28,773 nucleotides of DNA from a virus. The translations under genes and the position numbers were made by a program. Below are positions 7,120 through 14,953 of the stretch, in pieces. Below the pieces are notes generated by a model. The model did no database searches, was not told where the DNA came from, and saw only the letters and a list, made by a program, of their open reading frames with translations. The stretch is taken from positions 1 to 28,773 of IMG/VR virus record IMGVR_UViG_3300044641_001538. One strand, given 5' to 3'. How positions within the stretch are numbered: the first letter of the stretch is position 1; each line of letters begins with the position of its first letter.

Positions 7120-8329
7120 TACGTTTTATCGCTTTACCGCCGCCGAAAATGTTTGATTTCATATCAAGTGCATTTACTGCTGTTCCGTGTTTTGTTTTAG
7201 GTTGATTGACTTTGGGCTGCGGTGGCGCCTTGGTGCCTGATTTACCCGGTGTTCCTATATAACTCTTTTTGCCCCTTGCTGGTCCAGGGCTTAGTTTAGG
7301 ATTCATACCTAAAGTGGCTACATTGCCGGCACTGGTTGCACCTGGAGTTGCAGTTTCTGCAATATCATCCGGCTTGCCAAACGGGTAAACATCAACCCAT
7401 TGGTCTCCTTGTTTTTGAATCCATTTGCCTGGTTTAAATTTACTTGCAATAATTCCGTGCATCTTTAATGCCTGCTCGGGCGTGTCTCTAAAACCTTCTG
7501 CCCGTGCTTCACGTTCTACACGGTTTGAAACCATACGTTGCTTAACACGACCGTCTTTGTAGATATACAACAAATTAGATTCGTCACTCATGTCACGTTC
7601 AGGACGACCAAAACCTGTGCGATTGTCGTCATAGTTTCTACCGCCTTCCGCCACACCTTGCTGACCGTAATCGGCTTCAATGTTGTCCAGCATACGATCA
7701 TAAATTTGTTCAAAGTCATCGTCGCCGTGATACCCTGTATCGATAGAGATATTGTCATACATGTCTTGTATTGCTTGTTCAATTTCTCTGCCGTATTTGC
7801 CTTGTTGTGCATTGTATAGCATGTCAAAGCCGTTGTCGCCGGATCGTGCAACTTTGTGTAAAAATTCTTCAACATCGTTACCATCACGGCCTTCTTCTAC
7901 ACCCTCTTGCGCCGGTGAATCTAATAGCACAAACATCTTGTTGCCCTTGGTATACACTTTGGCACTGACAACTGTGTCACTACCTGATATTCTTGGTCTA
8001 ATACTTTTGTCACCAAATACCATTACGTCGTATGTTTTGCCACTGTATTCCACAGTTGCGCCATCTGACTTTACATTGCTAGGTGCTGGTTCTGCTGCTG
8101 GAGGATTAGGTTTGCCTGTTAGACGATTAATATTTGGATCAGGAAATGATCCGTCCGCATTAGGAGTTACTCTACGAGTTATATCTTGCTCTGCTACTTT
8201 TTCTTTTTTCTTAGGAGCATCGGGTCCTATAACCTTGCGCTCTTCGGCAGGTGTATGTGCTTTAGGCTTCTTGTTATACTTAACAGCCTTGATGCCTTTT
8301 TTGTTTTCTAATAGTTGTCTAATTAACAT
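7115..8329 (-). CDS. Unknown protein with capsid-targeting-like N terminus
   Basis: 404 residues; no family recognised. It begins MLIRQLLENKKG, a short amphipathic peptide ending LLE, like the N termini of its neighbours. A Pro-rich stretch follows (about 60-90). Then comes a small beta-rich segment (about 90-142), an acidic region with EEGRDG and QQGVAEGG (about 143-230), a segment with GLU/ARG-rich helices and WIQKQGDQWVDVYPFG (about 270-320), and a basic Gly/Pro/Lys-rich tail. GVEEG and GVAEG sit at apparent domain borders and fit prohead-protease sites. ATG 8329 overlaps the endolysin stop as TAATG. A packaged or structural virion protein is the best guess. Confidence 0.7.
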   Translation of the reverse strand: MLIRQLLENKKGIKAVKYNKKPKAHTPAEERKVIGPDAPKKKEKVAEQDITRRVTPNADGSFPDPNINRLTGKPNPPAAEPAPSNVKSDGATVEYSGKTYDVMVFGDKSIRPRISGSDTVVSAKVYTKGNKMFVLLDSPAQEGVEEGRDGNDVEEFLHKVARSGDNGFDMLYNAQQGKYGREIEQAIQDMYDNISIDTGYHGDDDFEQIYDRMLDNIEADYGQQGVAEGGRNYDDNRTGFGRPERDMSDESNLLYIYKDGRVKQRMVSNRVEREARAEGFRDTPEQALKMHGIIASKFKPGKWIQKQGDQWVDVYPFGKPDDIAETATPGATSAGNVATLGMNPKLSPGPARGKKSYIGTPGKSGTKAPPQPKVNQPKTKHGTAVNALDMKSNIFGGGKAIKRK

Positions 8330-8961
8330 TATTCTGCTTCCATAAGATCAAGAGCAATATTCCAATGATGAATACGATCTTCGAGACCAATAAACCCACC
8401 ATTGATCTTTTTAGTTAGTGTATTCATATCACCTTGATCACACCATTGGTTTAATTGATTTTTGTGCCAGAACCAGCAGCCACTTAATACTGCCCACTCT
8501 GGTTCTCTTAATAGATCTGGATCACGTACCAGTGTATCGTCTTGGAACAAGTCCTTGGAACATTGTGCGTAATTGCTTTTGCCAGTGATCTGTATAATGC
8601 CACGACCGCGATACTTCCATCCTTCGCCCGACGCTTCTGGGCCATTGCCCATACGTCCGCCGTAGATTTTGTTAGCAATCATTTCAGGCTTGCGTTCATA
8701 TTGACGTGCTAACTCGTCATTGGGGAAATACTTGCCAAACAACCCACGAAGCCCTTTGGCACCGTAGTTTAAATTTTCTTGTAAGATAGTAAAGTCCAGG
8801 CTTTCGTGCTGGCATTGCGCCACAAACCCTGCTACACGTGATGGTGTAACAATATCAAATGCTGGAAAATATTCACAAAACGCATCATACCACAATTGTG
8901 GATTTTTGTTTTTGCTGATACATCTTGCTAATTTATCTAATGTAAAGTCAAACTGAAACAT
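8329..8961 (-). CDS. GH19 (chitinase-like) endolysin
   Basis: 210 residues, a single GH19 domain as used by many phages of Gram-negatives to hydrolyse the peptidoglycan glycan chain. Visible signatures are QCQHES (Glu53, catalytic candidate), QENLNYGAKGLRGLF (Glu62), and GWKYRGRGIIQITGKSNY at about 113-130, the GH19 substrate-cleft motif. There is no signal peptide, so export would rely on the holin encoded about 11 kb away at 19523-20077. AAGGAA lies 8 nt upstream of ATG 8961. The gene sits inside the virion block, separate from the holin, lipase and spanin genes, and lacks the capsid-targeting-like start of its neighbours. A virion-associated role cannot be excluded. Confidence 0.92.
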   Translation of the reverse strand: MFQFDFTLDKLARCISKNKNPQLWYDAFCEYFPAFDIVTPSRVAGFVAQCQHESLDFTILQENLNYGAKGLRGLFGKYFPNDELARQYERKPEMIANKIYGGRMGNGPEASGEGWKYRGRGIIQITGKSNYAQCSKDLFQDDTLVRDPDLLREPEWAVLSGCWFWHKNQLNQWCDQGDMNTLTKKINGGFIGLEDRIHHWNIALDLMEAE

Positions 8962-8981
8962 AGCATTTATTCCTTATGCTA

Positions 8982-8989
8982 TATTTACC
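8982..8989 (-). promoter_or_regulatory. Late-promoter-like box GGTAAATA before the endolysin
   Basis: GGTAAATA on the minus strand ends 20 nt before ATG 8961, with AAGGAA in between. It lies in the 38-nt gap after the gene at 9000-9788. Six of eight positions match T4 TATAAATA. Confidence 0.35.
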
Positions 8990-8999
8990 ATCGTTCAAG

Positions 9000-9788
9000 T
9001 TATTTCTTCTTAGATCGGCCGCTTTTCATATTGGCCATCCAATGTGCTAATTGGCCTTTGCGACCACCTTGTTTAGCCACTTTACGCAGTGTGCTGACTG
9101 ATGCTTTGGTAGGAACTCCATAACGCTTGCTGTCACCTTTGTCCTGAGGATTCTTTCCATCAGCAAAGTTTTCCGCTACAGGTTTGGCAACAATGGGTTT
9201 AATCCTAGTCAATTCGTACATTACTTTGTTACCTGTATCAGCACGGAATGCTTTAAATCCCCATGCTCTGGCATAACGCTGAACTAACGTATCATATAGG
9301 CTAGCTCTACTTTGTGCGTTTTGTCCTTGCTCGACTTCTTTACTGGCTGAAAAGTATACCTTATTGGGCTTGTACTTTTTAATAAATGTTTGTATAGCAC
9401 TTAACACAGTGGCAAACACACGCTGTGCATCACCTTCACCGGTGACTTCTTGGCTGTTGTTTCTAAAGAATTCAACACTCCATGCTTCTTCTTTGGTATC
9501 TTGACTAAATCCCTTGTTGAACATAATGCTTAGGTAGTTGCCATCATCCATTCGGGCTATTGCATCAACATCGCCGTAGTCGCTGGGTTCCCATTTAAGT
9601 TTATAAGGCTGATCAAATGCTTCATTCTCAATGCTTTCGCCACCACCGCCATCACCACCACCTTCTCCCGAGTCTCCACTATAGCCAGCATAGTATCCAT
9701 AGCCGCCGTAAGGTCCAGGACCATAGGCTGCATACCTAGACTTTCGCTTGTAGTTTTTACGTTCGGTTACGAATTCACTGGCACGCAT
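9000..9788 (-). CDS. Virion-type protein with capsid-targeting-like N terminus and basic C terminus
   Basis: 262 residues; function unknown. It starts MRASEFVTERKN, ending VTE, as expected for a prohead-protease-cut leader. Residues 15-50 are Gly/Tyr-rich (YGPGPYGGYGYYAGYSG) and then a Gly/Asp/Glu run. ENEAFDQPYKLKWEPSDYGD opens a globular domain of about 150 residues with alternating strands and helices (YLSIMFNK, FATVLSAIQTFIKKYKPNKV, LVQRYARAWGF), which could be acetyltransferase-like, but I see no diagnostic motif. After PVAENFADGKNPQDKGD comes a basic tail (VSTLRKVAKQGGRKGQ) that recurs in marine myophages. Its ATG directly follows the TAA of the upstream gene. Confidence 0.7.
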   Translation of the reverse strand: MRASEFVTERKNYKRKSRYAAYGPGPYGGYGYYAGYSGDSGEGGGDGGGGESIENEAFDQPYKLKWEPSDYGDVDAIARMDDGNYLSIMFNKGFSQDTKEEAWSVEFFRNNSQEVTGEGDAQRVFATVLSAIQTFIKKYKPNKVYFSASKEVEQGQNAQSRASLYDTLVQRYARAWGFKAFRADTGNKVMYELTRIKPIVAKPVAENFADGKNPQDKGDSKRYGVPTKASVSTLRKVAKQGGRKGQLAHWMANMKSGRSKKK

Positions 9789-10994
9789 TTAGCAGTTCCA
9801 TTTACGCAGTGCTAATGCCTTGCGAGTAGGTTTGCCGTTGGGTTTTTTCATCGGGCCCTTCATGCCACCCATACGAGCGCAAAAACTCTTGCGGCGTTTG
9901 GCTGCTTTTGAACCTGGTTTTAACTTACTAGGTTTAGTTGTCACTGCCATTTGTAATTTACTGCCTGGATTTTCTCTACGATAACTGGCTACACCTTTGG
10001 CATTTAATCCGCCGGTTTTGCTTTTGCCTTTGCTAGTTCTCCAAGCGGCTGCTTCATTTAACAATTCTTGATCATCTACTGATTCAAAATCTTCCCAGAT
10101 AATCTCTGTATCGACTCCGTGCTGTAATGCTAAACTTTCCACCATGTCTTCAATGATGTCAAATTGCTCATCAGCAGAAAGATTTAATCCACTCAACTCT
10201 AATATTCTAACCAGATCGTCCATACCTTCCTCCATATTTTCTTTCTTAGTCTTGACATTGATAGCAGGACCTCTGCGCTCTGGATTGGGGTCTTCTCTAC
10301 GCTTACGACTGGCCGCACTAGCGCGACCTTTTTTACCTAAACTATGTGCTTTGCTCTGTGGCAAACACTTGGGTTTTCCTTCGCTGCTGTCACCTCTAGC
10401 ACAGTCGCCTTTGATTTTACCATCCGGACCAAAACGAACCCATTTATCGCTGAACCACTTTTTTAAATTTTCGTCCAGTGCATCATATTCTTCTTGTGTA
10501 ATACTTTCATTGGAATTGCCCCAGTTGGCAGCACCTTTTTTGCGGCACTGCACTAACGCTCCTGACGCATACGCTGACGGCCACACTTTGTATCTTGATT
10601 TTACTTTGTGATAACAGGCATCCTGTTTTTCGTTTAATTGTCCTTCGGCGACCATTGCTCCGCCGCAACCTGGACATTCACCGTTGCGTATATAAGTTTC
10701 TAGGCTTTCTTTTTTATTCTTGACACAGTTGGGATAGCGTTTGCCAAACATGGTCTTCATACCGTCTTTGTGATAACCCTTCCAGCAGGCTTCATCTAAA
10801 TTATCATGCGAATGGTCTCCATGTGTTTCGCACATGCCGCAATCTTCGCAGACCATTTCCATCTCAACGGATTCATTGTGTTTCTTTTTACCTGCACAAT
10901 GAGCCTTTTGACTAAAGCCTTTAGGATGACTACAGTTAATACTTTTTTTGTATTTCTGAGTCCATCCTTCGTTAATCACTTCGCGTATTTTCAT
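9789..10994 (-). CDS. Modular Cys-rich and Lys-rich virion-type protein with repeated protease-like sites
   Basis: 401 residues, built from short modules familiar from marine T4-like phages, function unknown. It starts MKIREVINEGWTQKYKKS. A Cys/His-rich segment follows (CEDCGMCETHGDHSH, later CPGCGG), probably zinc-binding. Next is an ACWKGYHKDGMK module, then a DACYHKVKSRYKVWPSAYAS module, then a DUF5872-like basic segment (KWVRFGPDGKIKGDC ... CLPQSKAHSLGKKGR). An acidic helical segment precedes the final basic module ending KPTRKALALRKWNC. Modules are preceded by INE-G, LDE-A, VAE-G, LNE-K and LNE-A, which look like prohead-protease cuts. The start ATG overlaps the upstream TGA as ATGA. Confidence 0.75.
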   Translation of the reverse strand: MKIREVINEGWTQKYKKSINCSHPKGFSQKAHCAGKKKHNESVEMEMVCEDCGMCETHGDHSHDNLDEACWKGYHKDGMKTMFGKRYPNCVKNKKESLETYIRNGECPGCGGAMVAEGQLNEKQDACYHKVKSRYKVWPSAYASGALVQCRKKGAANWGNSNESITQEEYDALDENLKKWFSDKWVRFGPDGKIKGDCARGDSSEGKPKCLPQSKAHSLGKKGRASAASRKRREDPNPERRGPAINVKTKKENMEEGMDDLVRILELSGLNLSADEQFDIIEDMVESLALQHGVDTEIIWEDFESVDDQELLNEAAAWRTSKGKSKTGGLNAKGVASYRRENPGSKLQMAVTTKPSKLKPGSKAAKRRKSFCARMGGMKGPMKKPNGKPTRKALALRKWNC

Positions 10995-11365
10995 ATGCCG
11001 TATTTATTTCTTTTGGGTTTAGCAATAGGACTAACAACGTTAGTAGTGTCCAGTTCTTGACTACGCATATCGCCTTTGTTAAGATCTTTATGACTAGCCC
11101 CAACAATCTTGTAACTTTGATTTAACATGGCCTGCTCTTCTTCTGTGTAAGGATGTGCTGTTTTTCTTTTGCCATGCCATGTCTTGGGATCAATGTCTGG
11201 AGGAGTTACCCCGTCTGAACAGGCCAGTGCTAGACTTAGTCTGTATTGTGTATAGTCACCACTACTTCTTTCACCGTCACCGAATGTGTTAAGACCACGA
11301 GTAGCCTGTTGATATCGTTTACCAATCACACCTGCTTTAACTTCAAACAATTCTCGTAGTTTCAC
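10991..11365 (-). CDS. Conserved phage protein, capsid-targeting-like N terminus, GTG start
   Basis: 124 residues. It begins MKLRELFEVKAG (LFE-V) and continues with RYQQATRGLNTFGDGERSSG, a segment I recall from cyanophage hypothetical proteins. Later parts include DIDPKTWHGKRKTAHPYTEEE and a C terminus NVVSPIAKPKRNKYGI. No enzymatic motif is visible. The start is GTG at 11365, overlapping the upstream TGA as GTGA, with GAGGA 8 nt ahead. It is co-operonic with structural-type neighbours. Function unknown; virion or packaged protein is inference. Confidence 0.75.
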   Translation of the reverse strand: MKLRELFEVKAGVIGKRYQQATRGLNTFGDGERSSGDYTQYRLSLALACSDGVTPPDIDPKTWHGKRKTAHPYTEEEQAMLNQSYKIVGASHKDLNKGDMRSQELDTTNVVSPIAKPKRNKYGI

Positions 11366-11583
11366 TTCTTGCGTCCTCTAAAATGGCTGTTAACACTGCC
11401 AGTCATATATGGTAATGTAAACCACAACTTAAACCAATCTTTGTCTCCGGGCTTTAGACCTAGATCCTTTTCTTTCTGTTTAATTGCAGCAGCCGTATGA
11501 CTCATGTTCTCTATATTTACCGGTTGGAATCCTTTAAATTCATTAATGCCAGCCAACTTCTTAATGTAATCTAATTCATCCAT
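11362..11583 (-). CDS. Small conserved phage protein
   Basis: 73 residues starting MDELDYIKKLAGINEFKG at ATG 11583, one base after the upstream TAA. INE at residue 13-15 fits the prohead-protease pattern seen in neighbours. The C-terminal half (KPGDKDWFKLWFTLPYMTG) is aromatic-rich and recalls short proteins beside virion genes in cyanophages. A longer reading from 11667 is possible in frame but lacks a start signal and would overlap the preceding gene by 80 bases. Function unknown. Confidence 0.75.
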   Translation of the reverse strand: MDELDYIKKLAGINEFKGFQPVNIENMSHTAAAIKQKEKDLGLKPGDKDWFKLWFTLPYMTGSVNSHFRGRKK

Positions 11584-11584
11584 G

Positions 11585-13006
11585 TTATTCCGCCACACCT
11601 TGAATCTTACGTTTAGATAATTCTTGCTGTAGTGCCTGTAGTTTGTTAGGAGCACGGGCAATGGCATTGCGAATATCGCCTGCTACATTTTTAGGAAGTT
11701 TAGCAAGTATGTCATTGACGATCTGTTCAACTTGTGCATTTTGTTGCCCGGGAACTTTGCTTTTCTCAGGTTTAATTTCAGGTTCATCATACTCGTCGTC
11801 TGTATCGTCTTCTGCTTCTAAATTGGCAAGATAAGATTCGTATTCTTCTCTACGAGAGTTCCAACTGTAGGCAAACTGTGTTAGGCTTTGATCACCCATC
11901 TGTTTGCCCATCTTGAATAATATAGGAGGCAATGATCTGCTGATTTCTGTAAATGTAATACGACTTTCACGATCTTCGCTAGCGTCTTTTAAATAGTTGA
12001 TCAATGGCGCAGCATATCTTGGTGATTGTTTAGACAGTGCATACAAGTCGGCCTGTAGTTTATCAAAGTAGAAGTTGTGAAACCATTGAGCACTTTGACC
12101 GGCAGCATTGCGGTGGAAGCCTTTTAGTGAACCGTTGTTTTCCACCCAACGCTTGGCCATGGCTTTTAGTTTGCCGTATAATTGTGTTATAGGTTCGCCA
12201 TTGGTAGCAATACTTTTTAATGTGCTAGGTAACGATGGACCTTCACCTAATGAAATTTCAGCCACGGCCTGTTTGGCTTTCTTGGCATTTTTGGCCGCAG
12301 GCACAGCCGCCATACGTTGTTTGGCCTTGTTCATTAAGTCCATTACTTCGTCGTCGCTGAGATCATCGGGCATGGCATCTCGCCATACTGCAAATTGTTC
12401 TTCTTCACTTTTGTCAGGATCAGTCAACACTGCTCGCATGGGAGTAGCACGTGGGCCTTGTTGGTAATCTGGCGCTGCTGGATCACTGCCTGGTGCCTTG
12501 GTATCTTGTCTAGAAATTATTTCTAGATCTTTTAAGCCTGCTCGCTGATAGGGGGGAACGCCGGACTTATCGGGATTAGTTAAGAAACTAAAAGAATCTT
12601 TTTCTAACTCCCCTACAACTAAAATAACTTTACTAAATCCGTCCTCGGCAATTTTGGCCAACACTTTATCTAACGTACTAGCGTCTGCAGATGCTACACT
12701 GAACACTTCTGCATTTTGCGGAAACACTTTTCTATAAGTGGCTAGTTTTTCTTCGGGAGTCAGTGGATCATCTTTGGTCTTGGTAAATGTAGGCCTATCT
12801 GCCCACGGTTGACCAGTTGCAGGGTCCACAAGACTGGTTCTTGACACTACAAAATATGCCTTGGCATCCATTTCTTGTGCATGATGTAACACAGCCCTTG
12901 CCAGTAACATATGTCCCTTGTGGCCCATACCACGACCCCAGCCTAACACTGCGGTGTTGTTTTGACTAGTTTTTGCAATTTCTTCAAACAGTTGACGTAA
13001 TAACAT
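11585..13006 (-). CDS. HIGH-type nucleotidylyltransferase-like protein with capsid-targeting-like N terminus
   Basis: 473 residues. The leader MLLRQLFEEIAK (LFE-E) is followed by a Rossmann-like domain (about 15-165) opening AVLGWGRGMGHKGHMLLARA. This resembles the first strand and G-x-x-x-G-H loop of cytidylyltransferase and NMN adenylyltransferase folds: H-K-G-H stands where HxGH is expected. Later VILVVGELEKDSF fits a following strand. Annotators usually call such phage proteins cytidylyltransferases; the substrate is unknown. A second, mainly helical part starts after QAVAEISLGEG (about residue 250), and the protein ends KIQGVAE, exactly at a protease-like motif. ATG 13006 follows the upstream TAA by one base, with GAGGA 9-10 nt ahead. 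Confidence 0.72.
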   Translation of the reverse strand: MLLRQLFEEIAKTSQNNTAVLGWGRGMGHKGHMLLARAVLHHAQEMDAKAYFVVSRTSLVDPATGQPWADRPTFTKTKDDPLTPEEKLATYRKVFPQNAEVFSVASADASTLDKVLAKIAEDGFSKVILVVGELEKDSFSFLTNPDKSGVPPYQRAGLKDLEIISRQDTKAPGSDPAAPDYQQGPRATPMRAVLTDPDKSEEEQFAVWRDAMPDDLSDDEVMDLMNKAKQRMAAVPAAKNAKKAKQAVAEISLGEGPSLPSTLKSIATNGEPITQLYGKLKAMAKRWVENNGSLKGFHRNAAGQSAQWFHNFYFDKLQADLYALSKQSPRYAAPLINYLKDASEDRESRITFTEISRSLPPILFKMGKQMGDQSLTQFAYSWNSRREEYESYLANLEAEDDTDDEYDEPEIKPEKSKVPGQQNAQVEQIVNDILAKLPKNVAGDIRNAIARAPNKLQALQQELSKRKIQGVAE

Positions 13007-13007
13007 A

Positions 13008-14210
13008 TTAATCTTTCCTCGGAGCCCATGTGGCTTGATCAATTGCTTTAACGTGTTGACCAGTTACGGGATCTATATACACATACCCTTCAGGTTTGGT
13101 TTGTCTAATGCCGCTGTGTGTTCCAGCACTGGCTCGTCTGTGCATGTCCATCTTGGCTGCACTTAGTTTTTCCACAGCAGTTAACACCGCATCTAAGCCT
13201 GGATTATTTAAAATTTCTGTTGTTCTTGATCTAGGAATTTTTTTAGCATCCATGGCATTTTCAGCCCATGCTTTGAACTTTTCTTTAACTCCGGCTACTC
13301 GCAGATTTTCGTTATAGAATTTATACAGTATATCACCAAACAAGTTAACAACTTCTTCTTCACCGCTAGGACCGGGTCGCTTGCGTTGTAGGAAACTGTC
13401 AATAGCCTGCTCGTTTTCATCAATAAAAGCATTAGCATCGTTCAATAAGTCGGTATCGATGCCTGGTGCTTGCTCTACATAGGTAGTACCTTGAACTATA
13501 ACGTCTGGGGTTGACAACCCTTCCGCATCGGGATATCTGCCTTCATCGCTACCAATTGATTGATAATATCCTGTGGCAGCAACCATCAACTTGGCACCTT
13601 TGATACGTTTACCTAGATCACTGTTTTTGCCGATATGAAATCCGGAGATATTAGGAGAAAATTCATACTCTCCGGTTTCGGGATTTAGTATTGCTTGCGC
13701 AGGTTTACCATTGGGTTTTCTGCCAGGATAAAATAATAGGCCGCCTTCTAAGAATCCTTCCTCAGGACTGACTTGTTCAAAGTAAGGCCATAGATCGGCA
13801 AGTTGATTGGCATAGGCCTGTCTTTGTTTTTCTTTACCTGGTTCAGTTTTACCTGTTCCTAGAATAAAGTTTTTAATATCGTTGGGGCTAGACATCAGTG
13901 TAGTTACACCTTCTCCGGCCTGTGTTTTACCGCGCTTTAAATATTCCCAAGCATTTTTAGGTATGAGTCTAAATGTACCATCTTCGTCGCGTCCCCAATA
14001 CACTACAGGACTGCCATCCCATTTAATTTCGTTGGCACCGCCAGTGCTGGCCATGCCTTGTATAATTCTCACAGCAGCACGACCACCTTCGGCACCAGCA
14101 GGTATATTCTTTGATGGTATACCTGTAAAGATTAAATCTTCGACGTGTTGATACTTACGTCCAACAGTTGGTGCAGCAGATTCTTTGAGAACAAATTCAC
14201 GAAATCTCAT
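13008..14210 (-). CDS. Ligase-fold nucleotidyltransferase-like protein (DUF6267-like)
   Basis: 400 residues. The leader MRFREFVLKESAA resembles the capsid-targeting peptides nearby. Residues 61-68 (EIKWDGSP) match motif I of covalent nucleotidyltransferases (ExKxDG, as in LigA ELKLDG), which makes K63 the candidate adenylated lysine. Around 152-161, GFLEGGLLFY resembles motif III. Near the C terminus, PEGYVYIDP (E374, G375) and HVKAIDQ (K388) resemble motifs IV and V, although the gap from motif III is unusually long. From memory, cyanophage DUF6267 proteins share the IKWDG and WPxFE segments. Ligase or other nucleotidyl-transfer activity is inference. ATG 14210 overlaps the upstream stop as ATGA. 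Confidence 0.68.
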   Translation of the reverse strand: MRFREFVLKESAAPTVGRKYQHVEDLIFTGIPSKNIPAGAEGGRAAVRIIQGMASTGGANEIKWDGSPVVYWGRDEDGTFRLIPKNAWEYLKRGKTQAGEGVTTLMSSPNDIKNFILGTGKTEPGKEKQRQAYANQLADLWPYFEQVSPEEGFLEGGLLFYPGRKPNGKPAQAILNPETGEYEFSPNISGFHIGKNSDLGKRIKGAKLMVAATGYYQSIGSDEGRYPDAEGLSTPDVIVQGTTYVEQAPGIDTDLLNDANAFIDENEQAIDSFLQRKRPGPSGEEEVVNLFGDILYKFYNENLRVAGVKEKFKAWAENAMDAKKIPRSRTTEILNNPGLDAVLTAVEKLSAAKMDMHRRASAGTHSGIRQTKPEGYVYIDPVTGQHVKAIDQATWAPRKD

Positions 14211-14953
14211 ATCAATTTGTTCCTCATACGCACAAACCATTCGTTGGTACCAACATCGGGGGTAGCAGCCTGCCAACTGGAACTGGCTTTGGCCTTGGCA
14301 AATATTTCATTGCGTTTGGCTTCATCGGGAATTGCAGCCATGATACTTTCTACACTTCCTAGGTCAGCAGCAGTTGCATTATTACCCAACAAATAACGTG
14401 CAATGTCGTCTAACTCATCACTTAAAAACTCGCTCTTCTTACCGGCAGCATCACGTTTGTAAAGCCCTTCATCTGGACTCCACAACAGTCCTTGACTGCT
14501 GGCCAGCGTGTTCATCATCATTTGTTTATTAACACCTTTGTATGGACTGCCTTTGGGTATGTTATGTATATGAAATTTATAAACTCTAGCCGCGTTTTTA
14601 ACTACCTTTATGTCTACTTGATGATACTCATCACCAAACGGTAGTTTTACATGCACAGTTACAGCAATACGTCTAGTTTCTAAACCTTTTTCCTGTAGAT
14701 ATTTTTCTAATTCAATACGAATCTGTTTTGAATCTTCTACTTTAAAAAATTCAGCGGCAATATCTAAATCAACCATGACATCCAAATCGCCGCTCATTTT
14801 TCCAGGTGTTGGAGTTGCGCCGCTGCCTATCCTGTAGATATTAAGACCAGTATCCTGTAGATACTTTTCTAATTCTTTTTCTAAATCTTCAGCAATGGCC
14901 TGATCAAACGCTGTGCATTCCGGCCATATGTTTCCGCCTTCAGTTAACATCAT
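14207..14953 (-). CDS. Polymerase-beta-superfamily nucleotidyltransferase-like protein
   Basis: 248 residues. G43-S44, an 11-residue gap, then D56-L-D58 and a third acidic residue in HQVDIKV (D114) reproduce the catalytic pattern of the pol-beta nucleotidyltransferase superfamily (hGS, DxD, third Asp). That superfamily includes CCA-adding enzymes, minimal nucleotidyltransferases and aminoglycoside-modifying enzymes. The C-terminal half (about 145-248) is helical and may bind substrate. It begins MMLTEGGNIWP: LTE-G at residues 3-6 looks like a very short prohead-protease-cut leader. It overlaps the genes on both sides, so it is translationally coupled to the ligase-like gene. Substrate unknown. 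Confidence 0.72.
   Translation of the reverse strand: MMLTEGGNIWPECTAFDQAIAEDLEKELEKYLQDTGLNIYRIGSGATPTPGKMSGDLDVMVDLDIAAEFFKVEDSKQIRIELEKYLQEKGLETRRIAVTVHVKLPFGDEYHQVDIKVVKNAARVYKFHIHNIPKGSPYKGVNKQMMMNTLASSQGLLWSPDEGLYKRDAAGKKSEFLSDELDDIARYLLGNNATAADLGSVESIMAAIPDEAKRNEIFAKAKASSSWQAATPDVGTNEWFVRMRNKLI

Noticed and set aside
7752-8345. Plus-strand 197-residue open frame opposite the 7115-8329 gene
   Set aside because: It is antisense to a gene with a clear start overlap and operon context, has Ser/Leu-rich shadow composition and no Shine-Dalgarno.
10144-10611. Plus-strand 155-residue open frame
   Set aside because: Antisense to the modular virion-type gene with family-like segments; composition is that of a reverse-strand shadow.
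11001-11008. AATAAATA late-promoter-like box 6 nt before ATG 10994
   Set aside because: It encodes the Asn-Lys-Tyr residues at the end of the upstream protein and the start is explained by ATGA coupling; not enough to call a promoter.
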